Positions 1-8,180 of a DNA stretch of 64,000 nucleotides are shown here, piece by piece. Each line of letters begins with the position of its first letter. The stretch's first letter is position 1. The notes below the pieces were generated by a model that was not told where the DNA came from, did not search any database, and worked only from the letters and a program-made list of their open reading frames with translations. The stretch is taken from contig JAVTVJ010000068.1 in the NCBI GenBank assembly GCA_034509425.1, positions 1 to 64,000 on the forward strand, given 5' to 3'. Both the position numbers and the translations under genes were made by a program. This DNA comes from Eopsaltria australis (taxonomy: Eukaryota > Chordata > Aves > Passeriformes > Petroicidae).

Positions 1-48
1 CATCACCCACATCAGGGCCATGATGACTCCCGTGGTTTTCATTGTCAT
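1..48 (-). CDS. env: Likely start of the envelope gene, cut by the window edge
   Basis: An ATG at 48 opens a frame of 16 codons that runs without a stop to the first base of the window. The short peptide is rich in Met, Val, Ile, Leu and Trp after two basic or polar positions, as expected for the start of a secretory signal peptide. It lies about 250 bases downstream of the pol stop, where a betaretrovirus-type env would begin. The piece is too short to identify by content, so the call rests on position and hydrophobicity. Confidence 0.35.
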   Translation of the reverse strand, partial: MTMKTTGVIMALMWVM

Positions 49-300
49 GGATCCTTTAAATCTAATATCAAAACAAACATGAATAACTTTTGAATCAAAC
101 CAAAACAATTTTTCAATTTTCTGATTCCTTTCAACTCCTCTCCGCCTCCCCCTTTTCTTTTACTTAAATTAGGATACAAGGTGGGATAGGGTTATTACAG
201 GACTGTTAGGTTGGGATATAAACAAGGAGAATAAGGTAAGTGAAGGGATATGGGGTTGGAACACAGGGTAGTCTTAGAGGGAGTGTCGTAGAGGGGTTAA
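49..300 (-). other. Pol-env interval with a candidate env splice acceptor
   Basis: This 252-base gap separates the pol stop from the putative env ATG. On the minus strand a pyrimidine-rich stretch leads to an AG at 204-203, about 155 bases before the ATG. This could be the acceptor for a spliced env mRNA. It was picked by eye, and no other element is obvious here. Confidence 0.3.
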
Positions 301-2842
301 TCATAAACTATGGCTTCTCTGTCTGGTATTCGCTGGTCGCTGATCGGTACACGTCATATCAGGTAAGTCCTTTCCCTTTCCATTTCTCCTTTTTCTTCTT
401 TTCCATGCGACTGATGGATTGTTGTCGCTCTTCTCCTTGTCTTTCCCACGATCCTCCACATACGGCTTCACATTTTTTGCCGGAATCCACCGCGGACCGC
501 CTGGGGTGGAGACACATGCATACCCCCTCCCCCAGACGATTAACGGTGCGGGACCTAAAATTTGATGACTCTGCGGATCTTTAAACAGCACCGGCGGTCT
601 TTCTGTCAATTTGGAATTTGTTGAATTCATGAAATGCCGGAAGACGGGGGGAGTTGGCTCACTATCAGAGCAATTTAAAAAATTTAACGTAAACAGAGCC
701 TTGCAGAGGCGCTCAACGGGCGACTTCTCTCCTGCCTCTCCCTGCTGCTGTGTAAGGATGCGTTTAATATCTTGATGTTTCCTCTCAACTAACGCTTGTC
801 CCGACGGAGAATGTGGAATTCCGGTCGTATGTTCTACTCCCCAGTTTTGAAAAAACTGACGCAAGGAGGCAGATACATACGCCGGTCCGTTGTCTGTTTT
901 ACTCTGTTTTGGAATTCCCAAAACTGCAAATGCCATAGTAAAATGTTTTTTGGCATCTCTCGCCTTCTCTCCGGCATGAGCCGAGGCGAAGAGAGCGCCT
1001 GAAAATGTGTCTACTGACACGTGTATATATTTCAACTTCCCGAAAGGTGTAAAATGGGTGACATCTGATTGCCAAATCTCATTGGAGTTCAACCCCCTAG
1101 GGTTGACTCCTGCGTTGAATGTAGGTATTTGATAGGACTGACATGATGAACATGTGGCCACTATTGCCTTAGCTTGCTCCAAGGATAGGTGAAACATCCT
1201 ACGGAGTGCTGGCGCATTCTGGTGAAAGAATTGATGGCTAAGGCGAGCCTGTGTGAATGTGTCAGGTACGGTACACTTCATCACAGGCATCGCCAGAGCA
1301 TCGGCTCTCGCATTGCCTTCAGATATAAAACCTGGCAAGCCAGAATGTGATCTTACGTGCATCACAAAATATTGATGCTGGCGGTGGGACAATAACATTA
1401 CGAGCCGCGCAAGCAAACCAAATAATATTTTATTTGGGACCTCTCTCAGTAAGGAATGCTCTGCTCTAGAAACTACTCCTGCCACATATGCCGAATCAGT
1501 TACGAGGTTGAGTGGCAGTTCCTCAAACCTCTCAAACACTCTAACTACAGCAGCTAGTTCAGCTATTTGAGGGGAACCCTCAACTATCTGAACATCTTCG
1601 TCCCACTGGAGGGTCTCTGGATCTCTCCAAGTCAACACCGACTTATGAGAAGAGCCAGAGCCATCTGTAAAAACTGTTAGAGCATTCTTAATTGGTGTTT
1701 TACTTTGAGCCACATCAGGAGCCAATTTAAACTCAGTATTGAACAATTGGTGTTTAAGCTTTTGGTTGCCAATTTGGCCTGAGTAATTTTCGAGGGCAAG
1801 CTGGAGGTCCTCACTTTCTTGGAGCACTTCTTCAAAACTATTCTGCTTCCAAGGAACTTGGATGTACGCAAAATCACATCCTGCTAGTACACGGAGCCAG
1901 TGCCGAGCCTTAATGATCAGCTCGGCCACCAATTCCTGTGGCCTTGTTATTGTCTTGGACAATGTGTGAGGCAAGAAAATCCACTCCACGATTAGGAGCG
2001 ACTCCTTGACCCCCTCGTCCCACTGAAAAATGAGACCATAATACCTTGGTGTCTTTCCCAGTACCATAAATCGGTACGGGAGACTCGGGTTAATTCTGTG
2101 TGCGTGTTTTGTGGAGATCGTAAACATTACCTTCTTGATGACCTGTTCGGCCTCTGGTGTCATGGCTATTGGGGCGTCTAGGGATTGTCCTCCTCGTAGC
2201 AGCTCAAATAAAGGTGACAACTCTGAAGTTTTCAGTCCGAGGAGCGGCCTGATCCAGTTTATCGATCCACACAGTTGATGAAGTTCGCGCAAAGTTGACG
2301 GATGCTGCTCTAACTTCAGCAACTGCGGTGTTACCGTTGTCTCCTGGATCTTCATTCCCAAGTACTTCAAAGGTGGCATCCTCTGTATCTTTTCGGGATG
2401 TACTTGCATTCCCACGTCCTCGATGGCCTTGACAACCTCCTTTAAGGCAGAGTCTAGAGTCTCTCGGTTAGGTGAGCACACTAATACATCGTCCATATAA
2501 TGATAAATCTTTGACTGTGGAAAGGTTTTCCTAACCGGGGAGAGCACCTCCGAGACATACCATTGGCAAATTGCTGGGGAATTTTTCATTCCTTGAGGCA
2601 ATACGAGCCAATGATAATGTCTCATCGGTGCCTCCCGGTTTATGGAAGGCACTGAATATGCAAATTTCGGCGCGTCGTCAGGGTGCAAAGGAATACTAAA
2701 AAAGCAGTCCTTAATGTCTATTATAGCTAGAGGCCAATTCTGCGGTAACATTGCAGGTGATGGGAGACCTGGTTGGAGGGGGCCCATTTCCTCCATCACT
2801 TTGTTCACTGCTCTTAGATCTTGTAGCAGCCGCCACTCGTTC

Positions 2843-2857
2843 TTTTTTGGTTTTTTT
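2843..2857 (-). other. Frame break in pol at two A runs (minus strand)
   Basis: Plus-strand runs of six T (2843-2848) and seven T (2851-2857) lie exactly where RT similarity jumps between frames. The upstream frame has codon starts at coordinates equal to 1 mod 3. The downstream frame has them at 0 mod 3, which equals one additional base (or two missing). Which run is affected cannot be told from this copy alone. Confidence 0.75.
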
Positions 2858-3042
2858 GATAACAAAAACTGGAGTGTTCCAGGGGCTGGACGATGGCACA
2901 ATGTGACCCTTAGCCAGTTGTTCGGCAACAAGGTCTTCTAGGGCGCGCAACTTCTCTCCTCTGAGGGGCCACTGCTCCACCCTCACCGGTGTGTCAGTGA
3001 GCCACCTGATCGGTGGGGTGGAGCGCGCCGCAGTGGCCCCGA

Positions 3043-3846
3043 CTAGAAATTCTGGGGTGTAAAAGGAATTTCTAGTCTCGCACCCCATTGTGCCATCGCG
3101 TCCCTTCCCCATAACGTAAAACCTGAGGGGACAATATAGGGTTTTACGCAAGCTACCCGTCCTTCCGGACCCTCAATGGAGATGTGTGTGAGGCTCCTTT
3201 TGGGGGTAATTTGGCCACCCACTCCAACTAAGTTTCCTGGGGAAGGTTTTGTTCCCCATTCCGCTGGCCATTCTGTCTCTGCTATAACAGTGACGTCGGC
3301 GCCTGTATCTAGCATTCCCACTCGATCTATTTCGGAATGCCCGTTTCGCAGTCTGCATTGAAAAACAGGCTTGTCCTTTCCCACAACACTTGTCCACCAC
3401 ACACACGGTGTGCGAGCATTTCTAGGTATATTCTCGGGCAGCACAATCGCTTGTGCCAGCCAGGTACCTTTTGGAAGAAACCATGGTATGTGGTTGGGTT
3501 GTATGGTCACTGCAATGTTCTTCCCCGGTGCGTAAGTCTTAACTTCAGGACTCACAAAGATCCCCGGTGGACTCTTATTGGAGTCACCAATAATTAATAC
3601 AGTCACGGGTGTCATGGGTGGATTTTTAATTGTCGCAGGAACACGTTGGGTGTCATCACGCGTTATATGTTCAACAAAAGCACTCACCAATTGGAGTCTC
3701 TCAAATGGTGTAGGTGATAATTCTCCTGGATAAAGCTGTTGGTGTTGGATGTTTCTAGGCTCTAATGGTGTAGTGTCGTCAGAGGTAGCAGTCCTTAATT
3801 TGTTGAAGGAGCGCGAGGCTGCTTCGCGCTCCCATCCTGGTTTCCC
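3043..3846 (-). CDS. pro: Retroviral protease with upstream dUTPase-derived domain
   Basis: This aspartic protease would cleave the viral polyproteins. It would be made as a Gag-Pro fusion by a -1 frameshift at 3846-3840, so that position is used as its start. The open frame itself extends up to 3969, and a Met at 3909 is probably not used. The catalytic Asp-Thr-Gly-Ala motif, preceded by Leu and followed by Asp-Val-Thr-Val-Ile, is coded near 3309-3295. A Trp-Gly-Arg-Asp segment near the C-terminus matches the conserved helix of retroviral proteases. Upstream lies a segment ending in [12 protein letters not shown], which resembles the C-terminal half of betaretroviral dUTPase. The usual dUTPase catalytic motifs are not recognisable there, so enzyme activity is unlikely. 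There are no internal stops. The gene ends 3 bases after the candidate pro-pol slip site. Confidence 0.88.
   Translation of the reverse strand, partial: GKPGWEREAASRSFNKLRTATSDDTTPLEPRNIQHQQLYPGELSPTPFERLQLVSAFVEHITRDDTQRVPATIKNPPMTPVTVLIIGDSNKSPPGIFVSPEVKTYAPGKNIAVTIQPNHIPWFLPKGTWLAQAIVLPENIPRNARTPCVWWTSVVGKDKPVFQCRLRNGHSEIDRVGMLDTGADVTVIAETEWPAEWGTKPSPGNLVGVGGQITPKRSLTHISIEGPEGRVACVKPYIVPSGFTLWGRDAMAQWGARLEIPFTPQNF
3046..3052 (-). promoter_or_regulatory. Candidate pro-pol -1 frameshift site
   Basis: On the minus strand the heptamer G AAT TTC sits in the pro frame directly before the pro stop TAG. A -1 slip here would move ribosomes into the frame that encodes the start of pol. The placement resembles alpharetroviral A AAT TTA followed by TAG, but the first base breaks the usual X XXY rule. 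No strong stem follows at the normal spacing. Only a four-pair GGGG/CCCC stem is possible 5 nt downstream. Confidence 0.45.
3787..3846 (-). promoter_or_regulatory. Gag-pro -1 ribosomal frameshift signal with stem and possible pseudoknot
   Basis: On the minus strand the slippery heptamer G GGA AAC occupies 3846-3840 and is in the gag frame (codons for Gly and Asn). A 7-nt spacer follows. Then comes a perfect 9-bp stem, GGAGCGCGA (3832-3824 on the complementary arm, 3816-3808 on the other), closing a 7-nt loop at 3823-3817. Five loop bases (AGCAG) can pair with CTGCT at 3791-3787, giving an H-type pseudoknot. The same heptamer is known at the gag-pro junction of simian betaretroviruses. The shift joins the gag frame to the pro frame, which overlaps gag at 3795-3969. 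Confidence 0.88.
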
Positions 3847-6030
3847 GAACAGTAGGGTGATGGTGTTTGAGGGATCCACCATGGCATCGTTGGTGGGTAC
3901 CATCCCCACGGCGGAGGATTTGGTGGCGCTTGCGGTTGTGGTGCTGGTGGGAAAGACTTGGCAGAATTGTTAGCTTGAGTCTTATTCTTATTTAGTTTTG
4001 GTTTTTTACAGTCCTTTGCAAAATGTCCAGTTTCATTACAATTGAAACACTTTTGTTCTTGTTGACCTGCATTTGTCTTTGATGTCTCCTTAGTATATTG
4101 AGTTTCTACTGGATATGTCACTTTACATTTATGTCCACACATTTTTGATTCATTCCCTGGTACACGTGGTTTAATGTGTGCACACTTTTCTGTAATTTGC
4201 TCAATCGTTGGTGGGGGGTCAATGGGAAACATCTCAATAACTCGTTTACACTGTTCATTCGCATTTTCTTTAGCTAATTCAGTTAGCATTTCTCTCAGCA
4301 TCACTGGATTGCTGATAGCTTTACTCATCGCCTCCCTGAGGCGATCCACCAAGGCTGTGAAATTCTCATCCGGGCCTTGCCGGATCGTTGTGTAACTAAC
4401 TGGAGGCCCCATGTCAATAGACATGGTAAACAAAATGTTTTTTGCTGCTAACTGTACATCCCTTAGTATTTCCTCTGGAATGTTATTTGCTTGGTCACGA
4501 GGTGTGGATTGATTCCCCTCCCCCACAAGATGGTCTATAGTAATATTGGCTTTATTTGGGTCACCTTTATATGATTCAAGCAACTTTGTTAATTCTCTTC
4601 TCCATCTTTTGTCCCATATCCAGTAGTGACTCTCAACTAAAAGACTTGACATCAGCGTTTTGATGTCATCACGTACTAAGACAGATGTTTTAAAGGTTGC
4701 ATTTATAAGTCCTTTAAAATATGCTGAATCTCTTCCAAATTCTTTTGAGGCTTTACAGATTTCTTTTATCGTTTGTTGTGGGAGAGGCTCCCATCTGGGA
4801 TTGGCACCTGTCCTATTGTATGTCACTGGTGCTACAATGGGTGTGGGCAAGGCTGCTGCCAAGGCTTGTTGGCTACAGGCTTCAGGCACACTCCCTTCCG
4901 GTGTAGACCCGTGGGAACCGAAAGCCTGGGCGTGGGAAAGTGGAAGGGGGGCGGGGTTCCCAGGGGAGGAGACAGGGAGGTGGGCGGGGTGCGCGACGGC
5001 AGGGGTGGAGGGTGTTGGGGGGTGGAGCTGGGAAGGAGGGAGGGGACCCGTAGGATTGACATCGCCGGCCGCAGAGGGTGGGACCAACGCGTGACCAATC
5101 GACGCCAAGGGGGTAGAGCTAGGGAAGGGGGTTAGGGGGTTCCCGCCGCGATCTCCCGCGCATGCGCCCTGAATTCCGCATTGCGGCAAAACTAATTCAC
5201 TGGTATACCGTGGCGCAGTGAAAATTCCCCTGCCGCCATCTCCCGATGGCGCAGTAAGAATTCCCCCGCCGCCACTTCCCAATGGCGCAGTAAGAATTCC
5301 CCCGCCGCCACTTCCCGATGGCGCAGTAAGAATTCCCCCGCCGCCATTTCCCGATGGCGCAGTAAGAATTCCCCCGCCGCCGTTTCCCGATGGTGCGGTA
5401 AGAATTCCACCGCCGCCATTTCCCGATGGCGCGGGTTTAAATTCTATTAAACTATTATAACGTGGGGAGGGACACACAACCGGTGCAACTGGGGACGGAG
5501 GGAAAGGAATAAGGGCTGGGGTGGGATCTGTCTTGGGTGGATCCGTCCCAGGACAGAAGGGGTCGGTGGGATCACGAACAGAATCGGAGCTTCTGTGGCT
5601 CCGGATTTCTCCCTCACGCTGCTCGCTAAAGAGGGGTATCCTGCCGTTTTCCACACCAGAGGGAAGAGGGATCGGGTTAGTGGCATTAGGTTCACTTTTC
5701 GGAGAAGGGGGAACAGCTTTATCTAAACCAGAGCTCTTCTCCCCGTTGTTAGATAAAACTCGATAAATCGCGATTTGTAACCCGAAAAATTTCTGAACTG
5801 CAAATCGCCCTTCGCTGTCACATTCGTTTAGTTTAAATCCTACACGATCCCAAAATTCTAAAGTAAAAACCTCTTTTGGTGCTTCCAAAAGAAACATTTT
5901 CGACTACCCACTTTACAAATTTCCTTAATAACTTTTTGTCAAATTTTTCCCCTGAAGTAACTAACTGAACTTTTAAACCATAATAAATAAATGAAAGCTC
6001 CTTTTCCCTCTTAGCAAGGTGGTTGCCCAT
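3795..6030 (-). pseudogene. gag: Retroviral gag (matrix, capsid, nucleocapsid), one frame break
   Basis: Gag is the structural polyprotein. The start is set at the ATG at 6030 because it gives Met-Gly-Asn, a myristoylation signal, followed by a basic helical stretch like betaretroviral matrix. Matrix similarity leaves that frame near 5890 and continues in the frame that has a Met at 5897. This is a shift equal to one extra base within A/T runs at 5887-5900. The second frame is open to 3795. In order it holds the rest of matrix, a Pro/Ser-rich linker, six 12-residue Gly-rich repeats (5428-5213), another Pro-rich linker, and capsid with a major homology region near 4390-4331 (Gln-Gly-Pro-x-Glu motif). 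A CX2CX4HX4C zinc knuckle at 4049-4008 and a Pro/Trp-rich tail follow. A second knuckle appears degenerate. As read, the gene cannot give one continuous product. Confidence 0.88.
5213..5428 (-). repeat. Six-copy 36-bp tandem repeat inside gag
   Basis: Six head-to-tail units of exactly 36 bases start at 5213, 5249, 5285, 5321, 5357 and 5393, followed by a partial unit. Each encodes twelve residues of the type Gly-Gly-Gly-Gly-Ile-Leu-Thr-Ala-Pro-Ser-Gly-Asn in gag. The units differ by only a few bases, so the array looks recently amplified. It lies between matrix and capsid, where retroviruses tolerate length change. Because the unit is a multiple of three and lacks stops, other frames on both strands are also open here. 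Confidence 0.95.
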
Positions 6031-6385
6031 CCTTACTATAGAAGAAAACTCCCCCACCTTAAACTTAAAAAAAAACGCGGCGGAACAAAGTCCGAGCACT
6101 CACTTGCTCTGCGAATTCTTCTCCGAATTCTTTTTCGCCGGCTTCTTCAAATTCCCCTCTCGTTCTCGAGGGTCCCCTCTCTTGTCGAGGGCAAACCGCC
6201 AAAAGAAATCCAAAGAAATGGGGGGGCCTTTGTGGAGTGAGCTGCTTTCCCGCTCCCGGAGCCGGGGGTCGCAGCTCGACCTGCAGAAGCTACTTTCTTA
6301 AACGAAAGGCAGCTCCGCAGGGAGTGGCCCGCAACGGCGTCTTCGCTGCTGGTAGCGAGCTGTCTTTCGTGATTCCTCCAGGAAC
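6031..6385 (-). other. Proviral leader between primer site and gag
   Basis: This is about 355 bases of untranslated leader, where packaging signals would lie. A good splice donor, GTGAGT, is on the minus strand at 6103-6098 and could be the major donor for env mRNA. A weaker GTAAGG lies just before the gag ATG. A run of nine A on the plus strand lies at 6067-6075. Confidence 0.6.
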
Positions 6386-6403
6386 CACTCACGTTGGGCG
6401 CCA
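6386..6403 (-). other. Primer binding site, tRNA-Lys type
   Basis: On the minus strand this site begins TGGCGCCCAACGTG, directly downstream of the LTR end with a 2-base spacer. The first 14 bases match the complement of the 3' end of tRNA-Lys(1,2), the primer of several betaretroviruses. The last four bases diverge. Confidence 0.88.
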
Positions 6404-6649
6404 ACTGTAAAGTTTTATATTATTTTTCGGTGTAATACCTACTCGTCCTCCGATCCCAGGCACAGGTGCCTCTGCTCGGTGGTTGCCTTCCTCACCACTG
6501 TGCTACCTCAACCCCCTGTCCGTTAGGATGAGAGCCGAGGGAACCCCGAGGATTCCACACAGGGAGGAAGGCGTGGAGGGTCGTCTTGGTTTTGGTTCAG
6601 GAGGAATCACAAAGGCAGGAGCGACTCTAAGCTTCAGGCAACAGAGAGG

Positions 6650-6655
6650 TTTATT
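6650..6655 (-). terminator. LTR polyadenylation signal AATAAA
   Basis: A canonical AATAAA occurs on the minus strand, about 310 bases downstream of the TATA box and about 245 bases before the LTR inner edge. The position fits the end of R in an LTR. Confidence 0.6.
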
Positions 6656-6965
6656 CCCTGGAACCCCAAAGTCAAAGGAGCCCCGACTAGCTCTCGACAG
6701 CAACTTATGTAGTCCAATAAACAACCAATCAGGGTAAAGGCTTGGGGTGGGATTAAGGCGGGAGCTTTCAACAGCAGCAAATAATATAGAAACAGGGGAG
6801 TGGTTTGGGGATAACAACAAATCATAAACAGGGGTACAGAGAACTTTCCAGAACAACCTGTCAATCACCTTTGTGATAGACAAATAACATATTCAATAGG
6901 AACAAGGGGTGTCAACTTTGGGTGTTAACTGGGGTGTGACTACAACCAGGCTAAACCATGGATGT

Positions 6966-6972
6966 TTTTATA
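6966..6972 (-). promoter_or_regulatory. LTR TATA box
   Basis: TATAAAA occurs on the minus strand within the LTR. An inverted CCAAT motif (ATTGG in the reading direction) lies about 30 bases upstream, near 7000. Transcription start would be near 6940. A second, weaker AT-rich candidate lies near 6788. Confidence 0.55.
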
Positions 6973-7056
6973 GCAGGGGGGCGACTCCCCGATGGACCAA
7001 TCCACCAGGAAGTCCTCAAGCCCCTAGGTCTCGTTTCTATATTGACAACTGCCACA

Positions 7057-8180
7057 CTCAGTGGGTGAGGGAAAGGCTGTGGATGTGGTTTATGCACTTT
7101 AGTAAAGCCTTTGACACCATTTCCCAAAGCATTACTCTGAACAATCTGGCTGCTCATGGCTTGGCTGGGGTTTTACCCAGCTCACTGGGTAAAATGCTGG
7201 CTGGGTGGCCAGGCCCAGAGAGTGGTGGTCAATGGGGTTACATTCAGAGGGCAGTGGTCACAAGTGGTGTCCCCCAAGGCTCGGTACTGGGTCCAGTCCT
7301 GTGTAATATCTTTATCAGTGCTCTATATTACAGGTTTGAGTGTTCCCTTGGTCAGCTTGCAGGCAATACCCAGCTGGCCAGGAGTGTTGATCTGCTGGAG
7401 GGCAGGAAGGTTCTGTGGAAGGATCTGGACAGGCTGGATCAATTGGCCAAGGCCAGTGGGATGAGCTTCAACAAGGTCAAGTGTCAGGTCCTGCACTTGG
7501 GTTACAACAACCCCACATAGGCTGGGGGAATGAGTGCCTGGAAAACTGCCCAGAGGAAAAGAACCTGGTCGACAGCCAGCTGAATGCGAGCCAGCATGTG
7601 CCCAGGTGGCCAAGAAGGTCAGTGGCATCCTGGCTTTTATCAGACATAGTGTGGCCAGTGAGACTGCACCTCAAATTGTGTGTTCAGTTTTAGGCCCCTC
7701 ACCACAAGAAAAATATTTTGATATTGTAACATGACCAGAGAAGGGCCACAAAGCTGGTGAAGGGTCTGGAGCAGACGTCTGGTGAGGAGTGGCTTGAAGG
7801 AGATAGGGATGTTTAGCCTGGAGAAAAGGAGGAACCTCATAGTTCCCTACAATCACTGGGAAGGAGGTTGTAGTGAGGTGGGGATCAGTCTCTTCTCCCA
7901 GGTAACAAGTGACAGAATGAGAAGAAATGGATTTAAGTTGTGCCAGAGTAGGTTTAGATTGGATATTAGGACCAACTTCTTCAGGGGAAGAGTTATCAAG
8001 CATTGAACATCAAGGCTGTCCAGGGAAGTGCTGCAGTTACTATCCCTAGAGGTATTTAAAAAATGTGTATGTATCATTTAGGGATATGGTTTAGTGGTGG
8101 ACTTGGCAGTGCTGAGTTAATGGCTGGACTCAATGATCCTAAAGGTCTTTTGCAACTTAAATTATTCCATGATTCTATGA
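7057..8180 (+). mobile_element. CR1 LINE, 5'-truncated, with complete 3' end
   Basis: The sequence begins in the middle of the CR1 reverse-transcriptase region and runs through the C-terminal part of ORF2. It ends in the typical CR1 3' terminus with the ATTCTATGA repeat at 8171-8180. It abuts the provirus LTR. Either the element was truncated at insertion or the provirus landed inside it. Confidence 0.9.
7059..7520 (+). pseudogene. CR1 ORF2 reverse-transcriptase fragment
   Basis: This frame shows CR1 RT landmarks: FSKAFDTI, then [13 protein letters not shown], then a stretch equivalent to RVLHLGxNNP. The catalytic FADD box is replaced by a segment reading Leu-Ala-Gly-Asn, so the active-site Asp pair is lost. 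A stop follows at 7520, and later CR1 homology continues in other frames. It is a dead fragment. Confidence 0.85.

Larger units (their letters stand above)
301..3052 (-). pseudogene. pol: Retroviral pol (reverse transcriptase, RNase H, integrase), one frame break
   Basis: Pol would copy viral RNA into DNA and integrate it. The first part is read in one frame from the pro-pol slip point near 3052 and contains the N-terminal RT fingers. The frame then changes within two T runs (plus strand 2843-2848 and 2851-2857), consistent with one extra base. After the break the frame stays open to 301. It contains the RT core with an Asp in the DIKD motif near 2718 and YMDD at 2499-2488. RNase H has the Asp-Glu-Asp-Asp set (TDGSG, AELA, TDSAYV and ARADAL motifs). 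Integrase has an HX3H-CX2C zinc module, a D,D-35-E triad (in TH-preceded SDV, TDNG and VERK) and a basic tail. All catalytic residues I looked for are present. As read, the reading frame is interrupted, so this is called a pseudogene; a homopolymer assembly error is the main alternative. Confidence 0.92.
1..7056 (-). mobile_element. Endogenous betaretrovirus-like provirus (ERVK-type), partial
   Basis: An almost complete provirus lies on the minus strand in the order 5' LTR, primer binding site, leader, gag, pro, pol and the likely start of env. It is cut by the left edge of the window, so most of env and the 3' LTR are missing. The tRNA-Lys-type primer site, the dUTPase-like domain upstream of protease, the single clear Cys-His zinc knuckle and the gag/pro/pol arrangement in three frames with -1 shifts are betaretrovirus (class II) traits. 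Two single-base frame breaks, in gag and pol, are the only lesions I could identify. CpG dinucleotides are still common, especially at 4900-6400, which suggests a fairly recent insertion. The outer (U3) edge is placed where the sequence changes into CR1, near 7056, and is approximate. Transcription would run right to left, away from MAN1A1. Confidence 0.93.
6406..7056 (-). repeat. Proviral 5' LTR
   Basis: The inner edge is secure: the minus strand ends in ACA at 6408-6406, 2 bases from the primer site. The outer edge is set at a minus-strand TGTGGC starting at 7056, where CR1 sequence takes over. This gives about 651 bases with a 3-bp TGT/ACA terminal inverted repeat. A TATA box (6972-6966) and a polyadenylation signal (6655-6650) lie in the expected order. 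With these, U3 would be only about 85 bases and R about 300, which is unusual, so the outer edge or the TATA choice may be wrong. The 3' LTR is outside the window, so no LTR pair can be compared. Confidence 0.78.

Noticed and set aside
4001..4007. A AAA AAC heptamer on the minus strand in gag as the frameshift site
   Set aside because: It is out of register with the gag frame (read as AAA AAA C) and lies upstream of the point where the pro frame opens (3969).
4660..5135. Plus-strand open frames of 144 and 120 codons within gag
   Set aside because: They are antisense shadows of the Pro-rich gag linker, with no independent motifs.
5218..5460. Pro-rich plus-strand frame over the gag repeats
   Set aside because: It is a by-product of a frame-neutral 36-bp repeat. 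The gag frame on the minus strand explains the sequence.
6909..7058. Upstream extension of the CR1 reverse-transcriptase frame with a Met at 6909
   Set aside because: This part is proviral LTR. The open frame crosses the junction by chance.
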